Shown here: piece by piece, positions 25,535-33,738 of the stretch
Layout of the letters: every line of letters begins with the position of its first letter
Position numbering within the stretch: the stretch's first letter is position 1
NCBI RefSeq assembly: GCF_001310975.1
Contig: NZ_BAZY01000026.1
Location: forward strand, 1-33,768
Direction: 5' to 3'
DNA from: Thermoanaerobacter thermocopriae JCM 7501
GTDB lineage: Bacteria > Bacillota > Thermoanaerobacteria > Thermoanaerobacterales > Thermoanaerobacteraceae
DNA length: 33,768 nt
Made by a program: the position numbers and the translations under genes
The notes under the pieces: generated by a model
Databases searched by the model: none
What the model saw: the letters and a program-made list of their open reading frames with translations, nothing else
What the model was told of the DNA's origin: nothing

Positions 25535-25870
25535 TTATACTTTTTTAGAAAGTTGATTATACATTTGTTCCGCAAGTCCAAAAGAGCCATTTTGAGCTAA
25601 CATCTCCGCATATTTATCATATAACATAGAGGTAAAAACATCATTTGCAAGACTATCTCCTGTCAAAGGGTCCTCTGGAATTGTCTTTCTCATCTCATTT
25701 AACATAATCCCTATAAAAACTGCCTCTAACTGCTGACACGCTTCTTTAAGTTTTTGCTGGTCTTTATCTTTTATCGCCTGTTGAATTATTCTCTCAAAAT
25801 CACTACTGTGCTTTTGTAAATAAATCTGTAAGTTATTTATATTAATATTATCTACAGGATTTATTTCCAT
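25535..25870 (-). CDS. FlgJ-like rod-binding protein
   Basis: 111 residues, matching only the N-terminal rod-binding domain of FlgJ: a helical lead, then ACQQLEAVFIGIMLNEMRKTIP, a linker and FTSMLYDKYAEMLAQNGSFGLAEQMYNQL. The muramidase domain of proteobacterial FlgJ is absent, as is usual in Firmicutes. It likely caps or guides rod assembly through the envelope. It is last in the mbl-flgF-flgG run; a weak GC-rich hairpin with a T-run follows near 25480-25500. Confidence 0.85.
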   Translation of the reverse strand: MEINPVDNININNLQIYLQKHSSDFERIIQQAIKDKDQQKLKEACQQLEAVFIGIMLNEMRKTIPEDPLTGDSLANDVFTSMLYDKYAEMLAQNGSFGLAEQMYNQLSKKV

Positions 25871-25893
25871 GTAAAGTCATTCCTTTCAATAAA

Positions 25894-26694
25894 CTATCTT
25901 CTCAAATTATTTGCAATTCCAAGCATTTCATCAGCTGCTTGGATAGCTTTTGAATTTATCTCATAAGCTCTTTGTGCGGCAATCATGTCCACCATTTCCT
26001 TCACCACTTGGACATTTGAGGTCTCTAAAAATCCTTGCATAACTTTACCCATTCTTCCTTCAAAGTCATCTCTTGTGCCAGGCTGTCCTGACGCTTCTGT
26101 TGGCTCATATAGATTATTACCAACACTTAAAAGCCCCTGCGGATTGACGAAATTGTATATTCCTAAAGTAGCTACTTCTCGAGTAGTTCCATTAGCATTC
26201 TTTACGCTTATTACTCCTAAAGGTGATACCGAAATATCTTTCTCAGTCCTGTCAAAAACTATAGGATTCCCTCTGTCATCTAATACAGGATAACCGTCAG
26301 CAGTCACTAACATCAAAGTGTTACCGTCCGCACTTAGTTTGAAACTTCCATCCCTTGTGTAATAAACTGTGCCATCAGGCCCCAGTACAGCAAAAAAGCC
26401 TTCTCCATCTAATGCCAAATCTAAAGGATTATCTGTCTGCTGGAGACTTCCTTCAGTAAAATCTTTTACAATTGCCGAAGGTCTCACACCTACTCCTACT
26501 TGCATATTGACAGGTCTGCCTTGTCCACCATATATGTTTTCTCTTTGCAAAGTTTGGTATATTAAATCTTTAAATTCTGCCCTATCTCTTTTAAAAGCTG
26601 TAGTATTCACATTTGCGAGGTTATTCGCAATAACATCCACATTAAGCTGTTGAGCCGTCATACCAGAAGCCGCAGACCACAATGCCCTCATCAT
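25894..26694 (-). CDS. flgG: Flagellar distal rod protein FlgG (FlhP-like)
   Basis: 266 residues with the flagellar rod/hook N-terminal signature ALWSAASGMTAQQLNVDVIANNLANVNTT, central beta-domain (LDLALDGEGFFAV) and C-terminal signature EMVDMIAAQRAYEINSKAIQAADEML. Exported by the flagellar type III machinery without a cleavable signal. Paired with the FlgF-like gene 24 bases upstream, as flhO-flhP in B. subtilis. Confidence 0.93.
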   Translation of the reverse strand: MMRALWSAASGMTAQQLNVDVIANNLANVNTTAFKRDRAEFKDLIYQTLQRENIYGGQGRPVNMQVGVGVRPSAIVKDFTEGSLQQTDNPLDLALDGEGFFAVLGPDGTVYYTRDGSFKLSADGNTLMLVTADGYPVLDDRGNPIVFDRTEKDISVSPLGVISVKNANGTTREVATLGIYNFVNPQGLLSVGNNLYEPTEASGQPGTRDDFEGRMGKVMQGFLETSNVQVVKEMVDMIAAQRAYEINSKAIQAADEMLGIANNLRR

Positions 26695-26718
26695 AATTTT
26701 CTACCTCCTTATGGTTTG

Positions 26719-27474
26719 TTATACTTTCCCAACTTCATTGACAGCTTTTCCAAGAGTCTCATCAAAAGCAATTACAACTTTTTGATTCGATTCATAATTT
26801 CTCATCACGCTTATCATATTTACCATTTCCTTAACTGAATTGACGTTTGACTGCTCTAAAAAACCTTGTTTTATTCTCCCTGTTGCAGGAATAACTTGTA
26901 CATTGGCACTGTTATCTATAAAAAACAAATTATTGCCCTCTTTTCTTAAACCATCATAATTATCAAAATCCACAATTCTAAGCCTGTCCACCAATTGACC
27001 ATTATTTTTAATGTTACCCATCTCGTCCACTGAAATGTCTCCTTGTGATAACTCAATTGGGCCATTTTCTCCTTGCACAATATATCCTTCTTGTGTGACT
27101 AAATATCCATCGTTTGATAAAACAAAAGAACCATCTCTTGTATATCTTTGACCATTGGGGGTATCTATCACAAAAAAGCCATTTCCATCTATTGCAAAGT
27201 CTAACTTACCATTGGTTTGAGTAAAACTCCCTTCTTCAAAATTTGTATGAAAAGTGTCAATTAATATCCCGTAATCCACCTTTCCAATTTTCCCATCAGG
27301 CGGTACGTTATCGCCACCGTATCTTGTTACTTCAAAATTTGGAAAAGAAGAAGTAATTACTATATCCCTTTTATACCCTGTAGTATTGACATTTGCAAGG
27401 TTATTTGTTAAAACATCCATTATCTTTGTCTGAGTAACCATACCAGAAGAAGCAGCATAAAGCCCTCTCAACAT
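26719..27474 (-). CDS. flgF: Flagellar rod protein FlgF (FlhO-like)
   Basis: A FlgF/FlgG-family rod protein of 251 residues. N-terminal GLYAASSGMVTQTKIMDVLTNNLANVNTTGYKRD and C-terminal SVKEMVNMISVMRNYESNQKVV signatures are present. The frame opens at GTG 27483, but AGAAGGTGA is best spaced for ATG 27474 (MLRGLYAASSG), the family start. It lies 18 bases after mbl. Confidence 0.9.
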   Translation of the reverse strand: MLRGLYAASSGMVTQTKIMDVLTNNLANVNTTGYKRDIVITSSFPNFEVTRYGGDNVPPDGKIGKVDYGILIDTFHTNFEEGSFTQTNGKLDFAIDGNGFFVIDTPNGQRYTRDGSFVLSNDGYLVTQEGYIVQGENGPIELSQGDISVDEMGNIKNNGQLVDRLRIVDFDNYDGLRKEGNNLFFIDNSANVQVIPATGRIKQGFLEQSNVNSVKEMVNMISVMRNYESNQKVVIAFDETLGKAVNEVGKV

Positions 27475-27492
27475 AAAAATCACCTTCTTAAT

Positions 27493-28521
27493 TTATTTGA
27501 TTTTGTATACATCAATTATAGTCTCTGATTTTTCTAATAATTCAAGAGAATCCAATGCTTTTCCCGTACCTAAAGCGACACAACTTATAGGGTCATTTGA
27601 AAGATATACAGGTGTATTCATCCTTTCCCTTAAAAGTCTGTCCATTCCTTTAAGCAATGCTCCGCCCCCTGTAAGTACTATACCTTTGTCGCTTATGTCC
27701 GCTGCTAATTCAGGAGGAGTTCTTTCTAATACACTGTGTACAGCTGCAACAATTTCTTCAAGGGGCTCTTTTAATGCTTCACATATTTCACTGGAAGTCA
27801 CTTCTACATTTTGTGGCAAACCGGATATTAAACTTCTTCCTTTTACTAGCATTTTCTCTTCTTTGCCATCAAAGTAGGCAGTACCTATATTTATTTTTAT
27901 TTCTTCTGCCATTCTTTCTCCTATTATCATCTGATGTTTTTTTCTCATGTGTCTTATAATTGCTTCGTCAAAATTATCACCTGCTACTTTAATACTTTTA
28001 GACACCACTGAACCCCCTAAAGAAATTACAGCTATGTCAGTGGTGCCTCCCCCAATATCTACAATCATATTCCCACTTGGTTGTGATATGTCTAACCCTG
28101 CTCCTATCGCTGCCGCAATAGGTTCCTCAATAAGATAAGCTTTTCGCGCTCCTGCGTGTATTGCTGCATCAATGACAGCTCTTTTTTCTACCTGTGTTAT
28201 GCCACTTGGAATACAAATCATTATTTTGGGCCTTACTAAAGACCGTCCTTTGCAGGCTTTGTTTATAAAATACCGGAGCATCTTTTCTGTAACGTCATAG
28301 TCAGAAATTACTCCAGCCCGCAGAGGCTTTATAGCCAATATATTCCCTGGCGTCCTGCCTACCATCCTTTGGGCTTCTTCGCCAACTGCAAGAATTTTAT
28401 TAGTATTTCTATCCATTGCTACAACTGATGGTTCTTTTAAAGCAATTCCTTCCCCTTTGATGTAGACAAGGACAGATGCCGTGCCAAGGTCAATTCCGAT
28501 ATCCTTAGAGAATGCAAACAT
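27493..28521 (-). CDS. mbl: MreB-family rod-shape protein Mbl
   Basis: 342 residues of actin-like cytoskeleton: phosphate-1 loop DIGIDLGTASVLV, MIVDIGGGTTDIAVISLGG (phosphate 2) and VLTGGGALLKGMD (adenosine motif). The N-terminus SKDIGIDLGTASVLVYIKG and MVGRTPGNILAIKPLRAGVI fit the Mbl branch, and the position between spoIIID and flhO is that of B. subtilis mbl. It organises lateral cell-wall synthesis. Confidence 0.92.
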   Translation of the reverse strand: MFAFSKDIGIDLGTASVLVYIKGEGIALKEPSVVAMDRNTNKILAVGEEAQRMVGRTPGNILAIKPLRAGVISDYDVTEKMLRYFINKACKGRSLVRPKIMICIPSGITQVEKRAVIDAAIHAGARKAYLIEEPIAAAIGAGLDISQPSGNMIVDIGGGTTDIAVISLGGSVVSKSIKVAGDNFDEAIIRHMRKKHQMIIGERMAEEIKINIGTAYFDGKEEKMLVKGRSLISGLPQNVEVTSSEICEALKEPLEEIVAAVHSVLERTPPELAADISDKGIVLTGGGALLKGMDRLLRERMNTPVYLSNDPISCVALGTGKALDSLELLEKSETIIDVYKIK

Positions 28522-28652
28522 CTAAACACACCTTTCTTATGTATTTCGACAAAAATGGCATCTATTTAAATTATCGACAATGATGCCGAAATTTTTAATT
28601 TATTATCAATTTATTAATTCGCTATAAATTTACAAAATCCTCTTTTATTTTC

Positions 28653-28914
28653 TTAAAATTTGTTGTTCATTTTTTGATATTTCATTTTAGTGGCCTTTCC
28701 GCCTCTTATATGCCTTTCTGCTTTATTTTTGCTTAGAATCTCTCTTACTTCTTTATATAATTCAAAATTTATATCGGGAAGTCTTTCTGTCACATCTTTG
28801 TGAACTGTGCTTTTGCTAACTCCAAAAAACTTTCGCAGCTTCTCTCACTGTTGCTTTATGTTCAATTATGTATTTTGATATTTCCAGTGTTCTCTCTTCT
28901 ATGTAATCTTTCAA
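28653..28914 (-). CDS. spoIIID: Sporulation transcription factor SpoIIID (frameshifted as sequenced)
   Basis: Mother-cell DNA-binding regulator of the sigma-E regulon. Translation from TTG 28914 gives MKDYIEERTLEISKYIIEHK, ATVREAAKVFGVSKSTVHKD (helix-turn-helix) and a basic tail with HIRGGKATKMKYQ, ending at 28653, 86 residues in total. This is the SpoIIID pattern, and it is missing from simple ORF lists because a T6 run (A6 on the plus strand at 28824-28829) should be T5. A ribosome site AAAGGGGG precedes the start. Location directly before mbl is as in B. subtilis. Because a complete terminator stands upstream (element distal repeat), a promoter must lie in 28915-28990; I see no clear sigma-E match. 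Confidence 0.9.
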
Positions 28915-28999
28915 AACCAAAACCCCCTTTGGATTTTCAAATCTCATTAATATGTATATGCCAAAACGAAGCTATTAGAATCTTTATAAATACAAAAAA

Positions 29000-29028
29000 A
29001 GACTTGAATACAGTAAGTATTCAAGTCT
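29000..29028 (-). terminator. Distal copy of the spoIIQ terminator hairpin (direct repeat of element copy 2)
   Basis: Arms AGACTTGAATAC and GTATTCAAGTCT (12 bp perfect), loop 5. On the minus strand it is followed by TTTTTTTG, so it is a complete intrinsic terminator. Identical over 29 bp to 29292-29320. Confidence 0.85.
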
Positions 29029-29291
29029 TAGACTGTATACAAACTTTCGGAAATTGGATATTTTGCATAAGGCACGACTTGTGACAAAGCGTTAACAAAA
29101 CTTAGCGAGGCCGAGGGCGGAGGCAGGGCCGAAGCCAAGGATGGCGGAGGCGGGCACCTGAGACAGGAGGTCGAATGTGCCCGGGACCCTGCCGGAACCC
29201 GAAGGTCGAGCTTAGTTTTGTCGCTTTGGAACATCGGAGTGACGATGCAAAATATCCTATTTTAAAAAATTTTTACTTTGTCAACAAGCTG
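29029..29291 (-). mobile_element. GC-rich palindromic MITE-like element, copy 2
   Basis: 263 bp, the same element as 21968-22231 read on the other strand (starts CAGCTTGTTGACAAAG, ends ATACAGTCTA). Sub-terminal arms GGATATTTTGCAT (29056-29068) and ATGCAAAATATCC (29245-29257) are exact inverted repeats, lacking in both arms the two bases AG found in copy 1. The GC-rich core contains two GGCGGAGGC repeats and paired segments GGCAGGG/CCCTGCC and CGGGCAC/GTGCCCG. No ORF. Flanked by exact 29-bp direct repeats that are the spoIIQ terminator hairpin. Confidence 0.85.
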
Positions 29292-29320
29292 AGACTTGAA
29301 TACAGTAAGTATTCAAGTCT
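29292..29320 (-). repeat. Proximal copy of the duplicated terminator hairpin (element copy 2)
   Basis: Exact repeat of 29000-29028, located 15 bases after the spoIIQ stop. On the minus strand its 3' arm is followed by element sequence in place of the U-tract, so read-through into the element is expected. Confidence 0.85.
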
Positions 29321-29335
29321 TTTTTACAGGTATTT

Positions 29336-30150
29336 TTATTCAAAATAGGCTATTGGGTCAACAGGCGTTCCATTTTCTAAAAGTTCAAAATGTAAGTGAG
29401 GACCTTCACTAACTTCAAACCTTGCCGATTCCCCTATTTTACCTATTTGCTGTCCTTTTACTACTTTTTCTTGTTGTTTTACCAAAATCTCATCCTCTAG
29501 ATTTGCATACCGCGTTTCCCATTTTCCATTTTTTATAACAACAGTATTCCCTAATTTTGGATCTTTATATACTTTTGCCACAATTCCATCCATGGCTGCC
29601 AATACAGGTTCTCCTAGCTTTGAGCCAATATCTATACCTTTATGAGTTGTCCATTCTTGAAGGGTTTTTGAAAACACAAGCTTGTCTTTGGCAAATTCTA
29701 ATATTATGTCTCCATTTACAGGCTTTAGTAAAACTAATTTTGCAGAAGATAAATCGTTATCTTTTTTTATAGTAGAGGTATTGGCTTGCCATAACAGTTG
29801 TTACTTTGCTGTTTTCTAAACTATCACTTTTACCTGAACTTTTAACTTCATCGTTTTCTGCCACAGGTTGAAAGTTTTCTTTCGTTTGTTGACTGATAAC
29901 AGCTGTAGAATTATTTTGTTGTTCTTTTTCTTTTTGAGCTTGTGCTAGTTCTTTTTCATAACTCCAATCACTTTCAATAGCCGAATTAATTTCTTCCTGC
30001 TGTGCTTTTCTGAGTTCTTCTAATTTTTTTTAAATTATTATTAGTGACATATATTGAGGTAGCAGCTATCACTACTATGGATAAAAATAATATTATGTAA
30101 AAACCCTTTCTATCAAAAAATCTTATTAACTTCTCCCTGTTTATTCTCAC
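29336..30150 (-). CDS. spoIIQ: SpoIIQ-like forespore M23/LytM protein (two frameshifts as sequenced)
   Basis: Stage II sporulation protein Q, partner of SpoIIIAH in the feeding-tube channel. Starting at GTG 30150 after GGAGGTGA it reads MRINREKLIRFFDRKGFYII, one membrane helix (about 17-36), a long Gln/Lys/Glu-rich linker with coiled-coil character, then a LytM domain with HKGIDIG and GPHLHFEL. The zinc residues look complete (HxxxD and HxH), as in clostridial SpoIIQ and unlike B. subtilis. Two extra bases, in the A8 run 30024-30031 and at 29786-29787, break the frame; corrected length 270. Exactly preceded by a sigma-F promoter and by spoIID. Confidence 0.88.
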
Positions 30151-30169
30151 ATTTTTCACCTCCAAATGG

Positions 30170-30199
30170 TATTTTAACCATTAGCCTAACTATTTATAC
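30170..30199 (-). promoter_or_regulatory. Sigma-F promoter of spoIIQ
   Basis: GTATA (30195-30199), 15 bases, GGTTAAAATA (30170-30179): a full match to the forespore consensus GYATA-N15-GGNNANAMTR. It lies 20 bases before the spoIIQ start and after the spoIID terminator, consistent with spoIIQ being a sigma-F gene in B. subtilis. Confidence 0.87.
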
Positions 30200-30201
30200 A
30201 A

Positions 30202-30232
30202 AAAATACAGCACTTTATCAGTGCTGTATTTT
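30202..30232 (-). terminator. Terminator of spoIID
   Basis: AAAATACAGCAC (30202-30213) and GTGCTGTATTTT (30221-30232), loop of 7. On the minus strand the second arm runs into TTTTTTG. The spoIID stop codon TGA (30218-30220) lies in the loop, so the last codons form one arm. Confidence 0.82.
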
Positions 30233-31267
30233 CAATAAATCTTCAATTTTTACTATTTCTACTCCTGTATAATAATATTTCAATATTTCATCAAACTTTT
30301 TGCCTTGTTTTGCCAACGCATTTGCTCCATATTGACTCATTCCCACTCCGTGACCATAACCTATGACGGTTATTACAATGTTATTTCCTTGTGCTTTAAA
30401 GTTAAAATTTGTAGAATTTAAATCAAATATTTCCCTTATCTCTTCTCCACCAAAAGTCATATTACCTATTTTCAACGTTTTAATGTGCCCGGCTTGAGTC
30501 CTTTCAACATCTTTTATTTGATTTAAAATATCGCTATTATCTAATTTCAAAGAAGGTTTTTTTTGCTTTAATTTATTTATAAATTCCTCTTTTGACATTA
30601 CAACAGTAGTTTTATATTTTGAGGCTACTTCTTCTCCCGGCGAAACAACACTTCTTAAATAGGGTATTTTACTCTGCCATACATCCTCGGAATTCTCTGT
30701 TTTTCCCCCACTTATAGCATGATAAGCCGGTACAATCAAAGCATCATTGTAAACTAATACAAGTTCTTCTGTATCTGCTACCGCTTGTGATATTTTTACA
30801 TAATATTTGTCAAAATTTTCTCCCCATTTTTGCCTCAACTCCTCCTCCGATTGCCATGCTTGGCAATGTTCAGAATCGGTACACACATCAGCTCCTGGAT
30901 GTAGCTGGCAACCCTTGCCTCCTAAAACTATTTCTTTCGAGAGTACATAAGTTCTCGCTGTAACAGCTTGTGCCTTTAGTGCCTCTATTTCAAATTCCGC
31001 AGGCATTTCCGCTGCAACTACCCCTTTTACGTACTCCTCCAAATCAATTTTTTGAATTTTATTTTGATTTGTTATAAATACATTTACTGTATGATAATCT
31101 TTATTATTCAAATTATCTACTTTTACCAGATTCCCTCCATTAATGAGTTTGACCTCATTTTCAGGTGTGGAAGAAGTTCTGTGAGGATTAAAACCAAAAA
31201 CTATTATAGAAGGTAAAATTATTAAGCTAAAAAATATTAAAAAAACCCCGTAAATGGCATATTTCAT
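30218..31267 (-). CDS. spoIID: Stage II sporulation protein SpoIID
   Basis: Membrane-anchored peptidoglycan lytic transglycosylase needed for engulfment. 349 residues: a hydrophobic signal-anchor at about 4-25, then the SpoIID domain with DLEEYVKGVVAAEMPAEFE, EALKAQAVTARTYVLSK, a Cys-rich loop CQLHPGADVCTDSEHCQAW, and VIGYGHGVGMSQYGANALAKQGKKF with YYTGVEI at the end. All are family hallmarks. ATG after GGAGGGG. Order spoIID-spoIIQ is as in B. subtilis. Confidence 0.94.
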   Translation of the reverse strand: MKYAIYGVFLIFFSLIILPSIIVFGFNPHRTSSTPENEVKLINGGNLVKVDNLNNKDYHTVNVFITNQNKIQKIDLEEYVKGVVAAEMPAEFEIEALKAQAVTARTYVLSKEIVLGGKGCQLHPGADVCTDSEHCQAWQSEEELRQKWGENFDKYYVKISQAVADTEELVLVYNDALIVPAYHAISGGKTENSEDVWQSKIPYLRSVVSPGEEVASKYKTTVVMSKEEFINKLKQKKPSLKLDNSDILNQIKDVERTQAGHIKTLKIGNMTFGGEEIREIFDLNSTNFNFKAQGNNIVITVIGYGHGVGMSQYGANALAKQGKKFDEILKYYYTGVEIVKIEDLLKIQH

Positions 31268-31298
31268 TTTTCCCCTCCAAATCTTATATACTCAATAA

Positions 31299-31327
31299 AA
31301 TATATGCGAATATGTATACCTTTATTC
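31299..31327 (-). promoter_or_regulatory. Candidate sigma-E promoter of spoIID
   Basis: GAATA (31323-31327), 16 bases, CATATATT (31299-31306) on the minus strand fits the mother-cell pattern ATA-N16-CATANNNT. It is 32 bases upstream of the start codon; B. subtilis spoIID is a sigma-E gene. Confidence 0.65.
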
Positions 31328-31691
31328 TATTATTCTATTTCATAAATAAGCAAGAGACTCCTTATAGAGTTTCAGTAGGTAACTAAATAGAACTGCCATT
31401 TTGTACAGTTACACCCCACAGGACCAGTACTTACTGTAAAAAGGCGTAGTAACTTGTATAGCCCGCTGGTTTTCTTTAAGGCCAGCCAAACTGACACTTT
31501 GTACACTTCTTGTCACAACTTTGCTAAATTTTACTTTGTTTGTATCGTATTAGATCGCCCACGGTATATATTGTGACATTAATAAGTGTATAAAGTTGTA
31601 TGGGTTATGGTAATACCTTGAGGAATAATTGTAATAAGCACAGAACCGCTTTGTGAAATAAATTTAAAAAAGACTAAACGTTAGTAAAAAC
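31328..31691. other. Gene-free stretch, about 360 bases
   Basis: No ORF with a start, ribosome site and family pattern. On the minus strand a 36-codon frame (31432-31540 region) is open but unrecognised. Similar TGTACA-centred pieces recur (ATTTTGTACAGTTAC near 31398, ACTTTGTACACTTC near 31497), and GCTGG/CCAGC and GTAACT/AGTTAC stems are possible. It might be a worn mobile-element end or an unrecognised structured RNA; neither is established. Confidence 0.3.
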
Positions 31692-31717
31692 AAAAAAATA
31701 GCTGCTTTAAAGCAGCC
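31692..31717 (-). terminator. Terminator downstream of the PEP/pyruvate-binding protein gene
   Basis: Palindrome GCTGCTTTAAAGCAGC (31701-31716), followed on the minus strand by a run of seven T (31692-31698). It lies about 155 bases beyond the stop codon at 31871; the AT-rich stretch between shows nothing else. Confidence 0.7.
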
Positions 31718-31870
31718 TACATTGGGTTGGGGGTGCAGAATATATTAAATTTTATGGGGAAAAGGGGAATCATTCTTACATTTTAAATTATATTATATAC
31801 TTTTGCTACTTTAAATAGGACTTAAGTCTCATTTTTTGTTATTTTTATATTTTTTTATACATATATCGAC

Positions 31871-33573
31871 TTACTTCTCATGGGAAATTACATACCCTAT
31901 CATTTTGTCTCCATCTAAATAAGCATCAAATCGTCCTTCAAATATTTTGACAGCCGTGTCGATATATGTCCCTTTCTTAAACCATTCTTCATTGAAAATA
32001 TTATCTTTATAACCATCAAATACTGGCATGTATAAAATATTGTCAATATCTAAATCAGCAAAAAAGTGAGTTCCATAAGAAAGTTCTGGCATAAAATCGC
32101 CATTTTTTATTCCAAGCTCTACAATCATAGCAGCATTAGATATTTCGTTGTATATAACAGGTACCCCCAAATATGGATTGGAAGACCCCCACCTTCCCGG
32201 ACCTACAAGAATGTATTTGTCTCCTATACTTTTATTGAGTCTACCTATTATTCGCGCAATTTCATGTTTATCTTTATATTGGCTATAAACTTTATGATCT
32301 ACGTATACTATATATCTTATGTTTTTCAAGATGCCATTTGTAAGCATCCTATCCCCTTTCAACAAGACACATTTTTTTTCAATATCTTTAGGAATGTGGA
32401 CTTTTCTGAAACTCTCATAAGAACTTAATGGTCGTGTTTGAAGAAGATAAAACTCGTCTTTTTTTAAGTCATAAGCAAATTCAATGTCAACTGCCATTTC
32501 CATTTCTTTCTCAAGATATTTAAATAAATTAGAGATTATGCTGAAAAACCCTTTATGCCTCCTCGGAAAGTTTTCAAAGGTAAAAATATATTTATCAAAA
32601 ACATCATTGCTTTTATTAAGTATATTAATATCCAAAATAGCATTCTCCCTTTTAGAGTATGTTTGTGCAATATCACCTATTTTATCATGATACGTTAAAA
32701 ATTGCGGCACTTCATTTATGTTATAGGTCTCCACTTCCCCTGTAATTAAATTTAGTACATCAAAAGCTTCCTGAGAATTTTTAGCTATTTCTTTTGGATT
32801 ATTGCCTTCCGGTCTTAATCTCAGATTAGTAAGGGAAAAAATTCTCGCATATCCTCTACCAGTACACTTTGTACCCAAACCAAAAACTAATCTCACAACT
32901 CCGTCCTCTATTTTAATTCTATCGGTCCACCGCCTATAATTTCGAGAAAATCCTACTCCAGAAACTTCTGGATAAAAATATACTCCTTTTTGGGAACCTA
33001 TTAGTTGTTGCACAATTACCCCCATTAGATCCTTCTGGCCCGGTGCATGCTTTTTTCTGTAAGCAACAGCATCAGGCTGTATACGCTTAAATAAATTTCT
33101 TTAATAGCTTTTTCTAGTTGCTTAACTCTTTCTCTATCTGAGCCTCTATTGGGAATAAACGTAGTATAATATTTGCCAGCAAAAGAATATTTTATATTGT
33201 CCTCTAATAAAGAGGAAGACCTTATAGCTAAAGGATAGTGCATCTTACTTAAAATTTCATACAATATCTTTTCATATTCTGTGGGAAATTTAGTCTCCCT
33301 AAATCTTATTTCTGCTTCATCATAAGGAGTATCTTCTGTTATATCATTTAAATCGTTGTAATCTAAAAACATTTGATAATAGTCAGTAGCTATAAAAAAG
33401 CTTTCAGGTATTTTTACACATTGCTTAAAAACGTCGCTATACTTTTCTACTACCTCTTCTGCAAAGCAAAGTCCTGAAGCTTTTCCTCCAATATGGCCTT
33501 TTCCAAAAATTCTATCTTCGTTTTTTTTACTTAAGCGAGGGTTGTAATTTTTATATGATAAAGTCTCAGACAT
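31871..33573 (-). CDS. PEP/pyruvate-binding domain protein, PPDK/PEP synthase N-domain type (one frameshift as sequenced)
   Basis: 567 residues after correction. The N-terminal half has the ATP-grasp fold of PEP synthase/pyruvate phosphate dikinase: GKGHIGGKASGL, PLAIRSSSLLEDN, FAGKYYT, and later DIEFAYDLKKDEFYLLQTRPL. The C-terminal part has VGPGRWGSSNPYLGVPV and ELSYGTHFFADL, typical of the stand-alone members. The phosphohistidine and PEP-binding domains of true PEP synthase are absent, so it is not a complete dikinase; the reaction is unknown. One C is missing at 33075-33076 (AGCCTG for AGCCCTG); restoring it joins SVYSPDAVAYRKKHAPGQ to MGVIVQQL. ATG 33573 follows GGCGGTGG. Confidence 0.85.
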
Positions 33574-33605
33574 TTTTCCACCGCCTATTGAGAACTTTAC
33601 TCATA

Positions 33606-33626
33606 TCAGCAAGGTATTTTATTCAT
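33606..33626 (-). other. Possible leader ORF of six codons
   Basis: ATG at 33626 with a strong ribosome site (GGAGTGATT) encodes MNKIPC and stops at 33606, in the 5' leader of the PEP/pyruvate-binding protein gene. It could be a regulatory upstream ORF or chance. Confidence 0.3.
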
Positions 33627-33675
33627 AATCACTCCTATTGTTTCGCACATACTTAATGTTTTAACTTTATAAAAA

Positions 33676-33704
33676 ATTATAGCACGAGATTATTTAGTAA
33701 ACAA
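33676..33704 (-). promoter_or_regulatory. Sigma-A promoter with extended -10
   Basis: TTGTTT (33699-33704), 17 bases, TATAAT (33676-33681) preceded by TGC (extended -10) on the minus strand, about 100 bases before the PEP/pyruvate-binding protein start. It leaves a leader long enough for the small ORF at 33606-33626. Confidence 0.7.
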
Positions 33705-33705
33705 C

Positions 33706-33738
33706 AAAAACCTCCCACAAATTTTCTTCGTAGGAGGT
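33706..33738 (-). terminator. Terminator of a gene beyond the right edge
   Basis: ACCTCCCAC (33710-33718) pairs with GTAGGAGGT (33730-33738), one G-U pair, loop of 11. A run of five T follows on the minus strand (33706-33710). It ends a minus-strand transcript entering from the right; too little remains to identify the gene. Confidence 0.7.
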
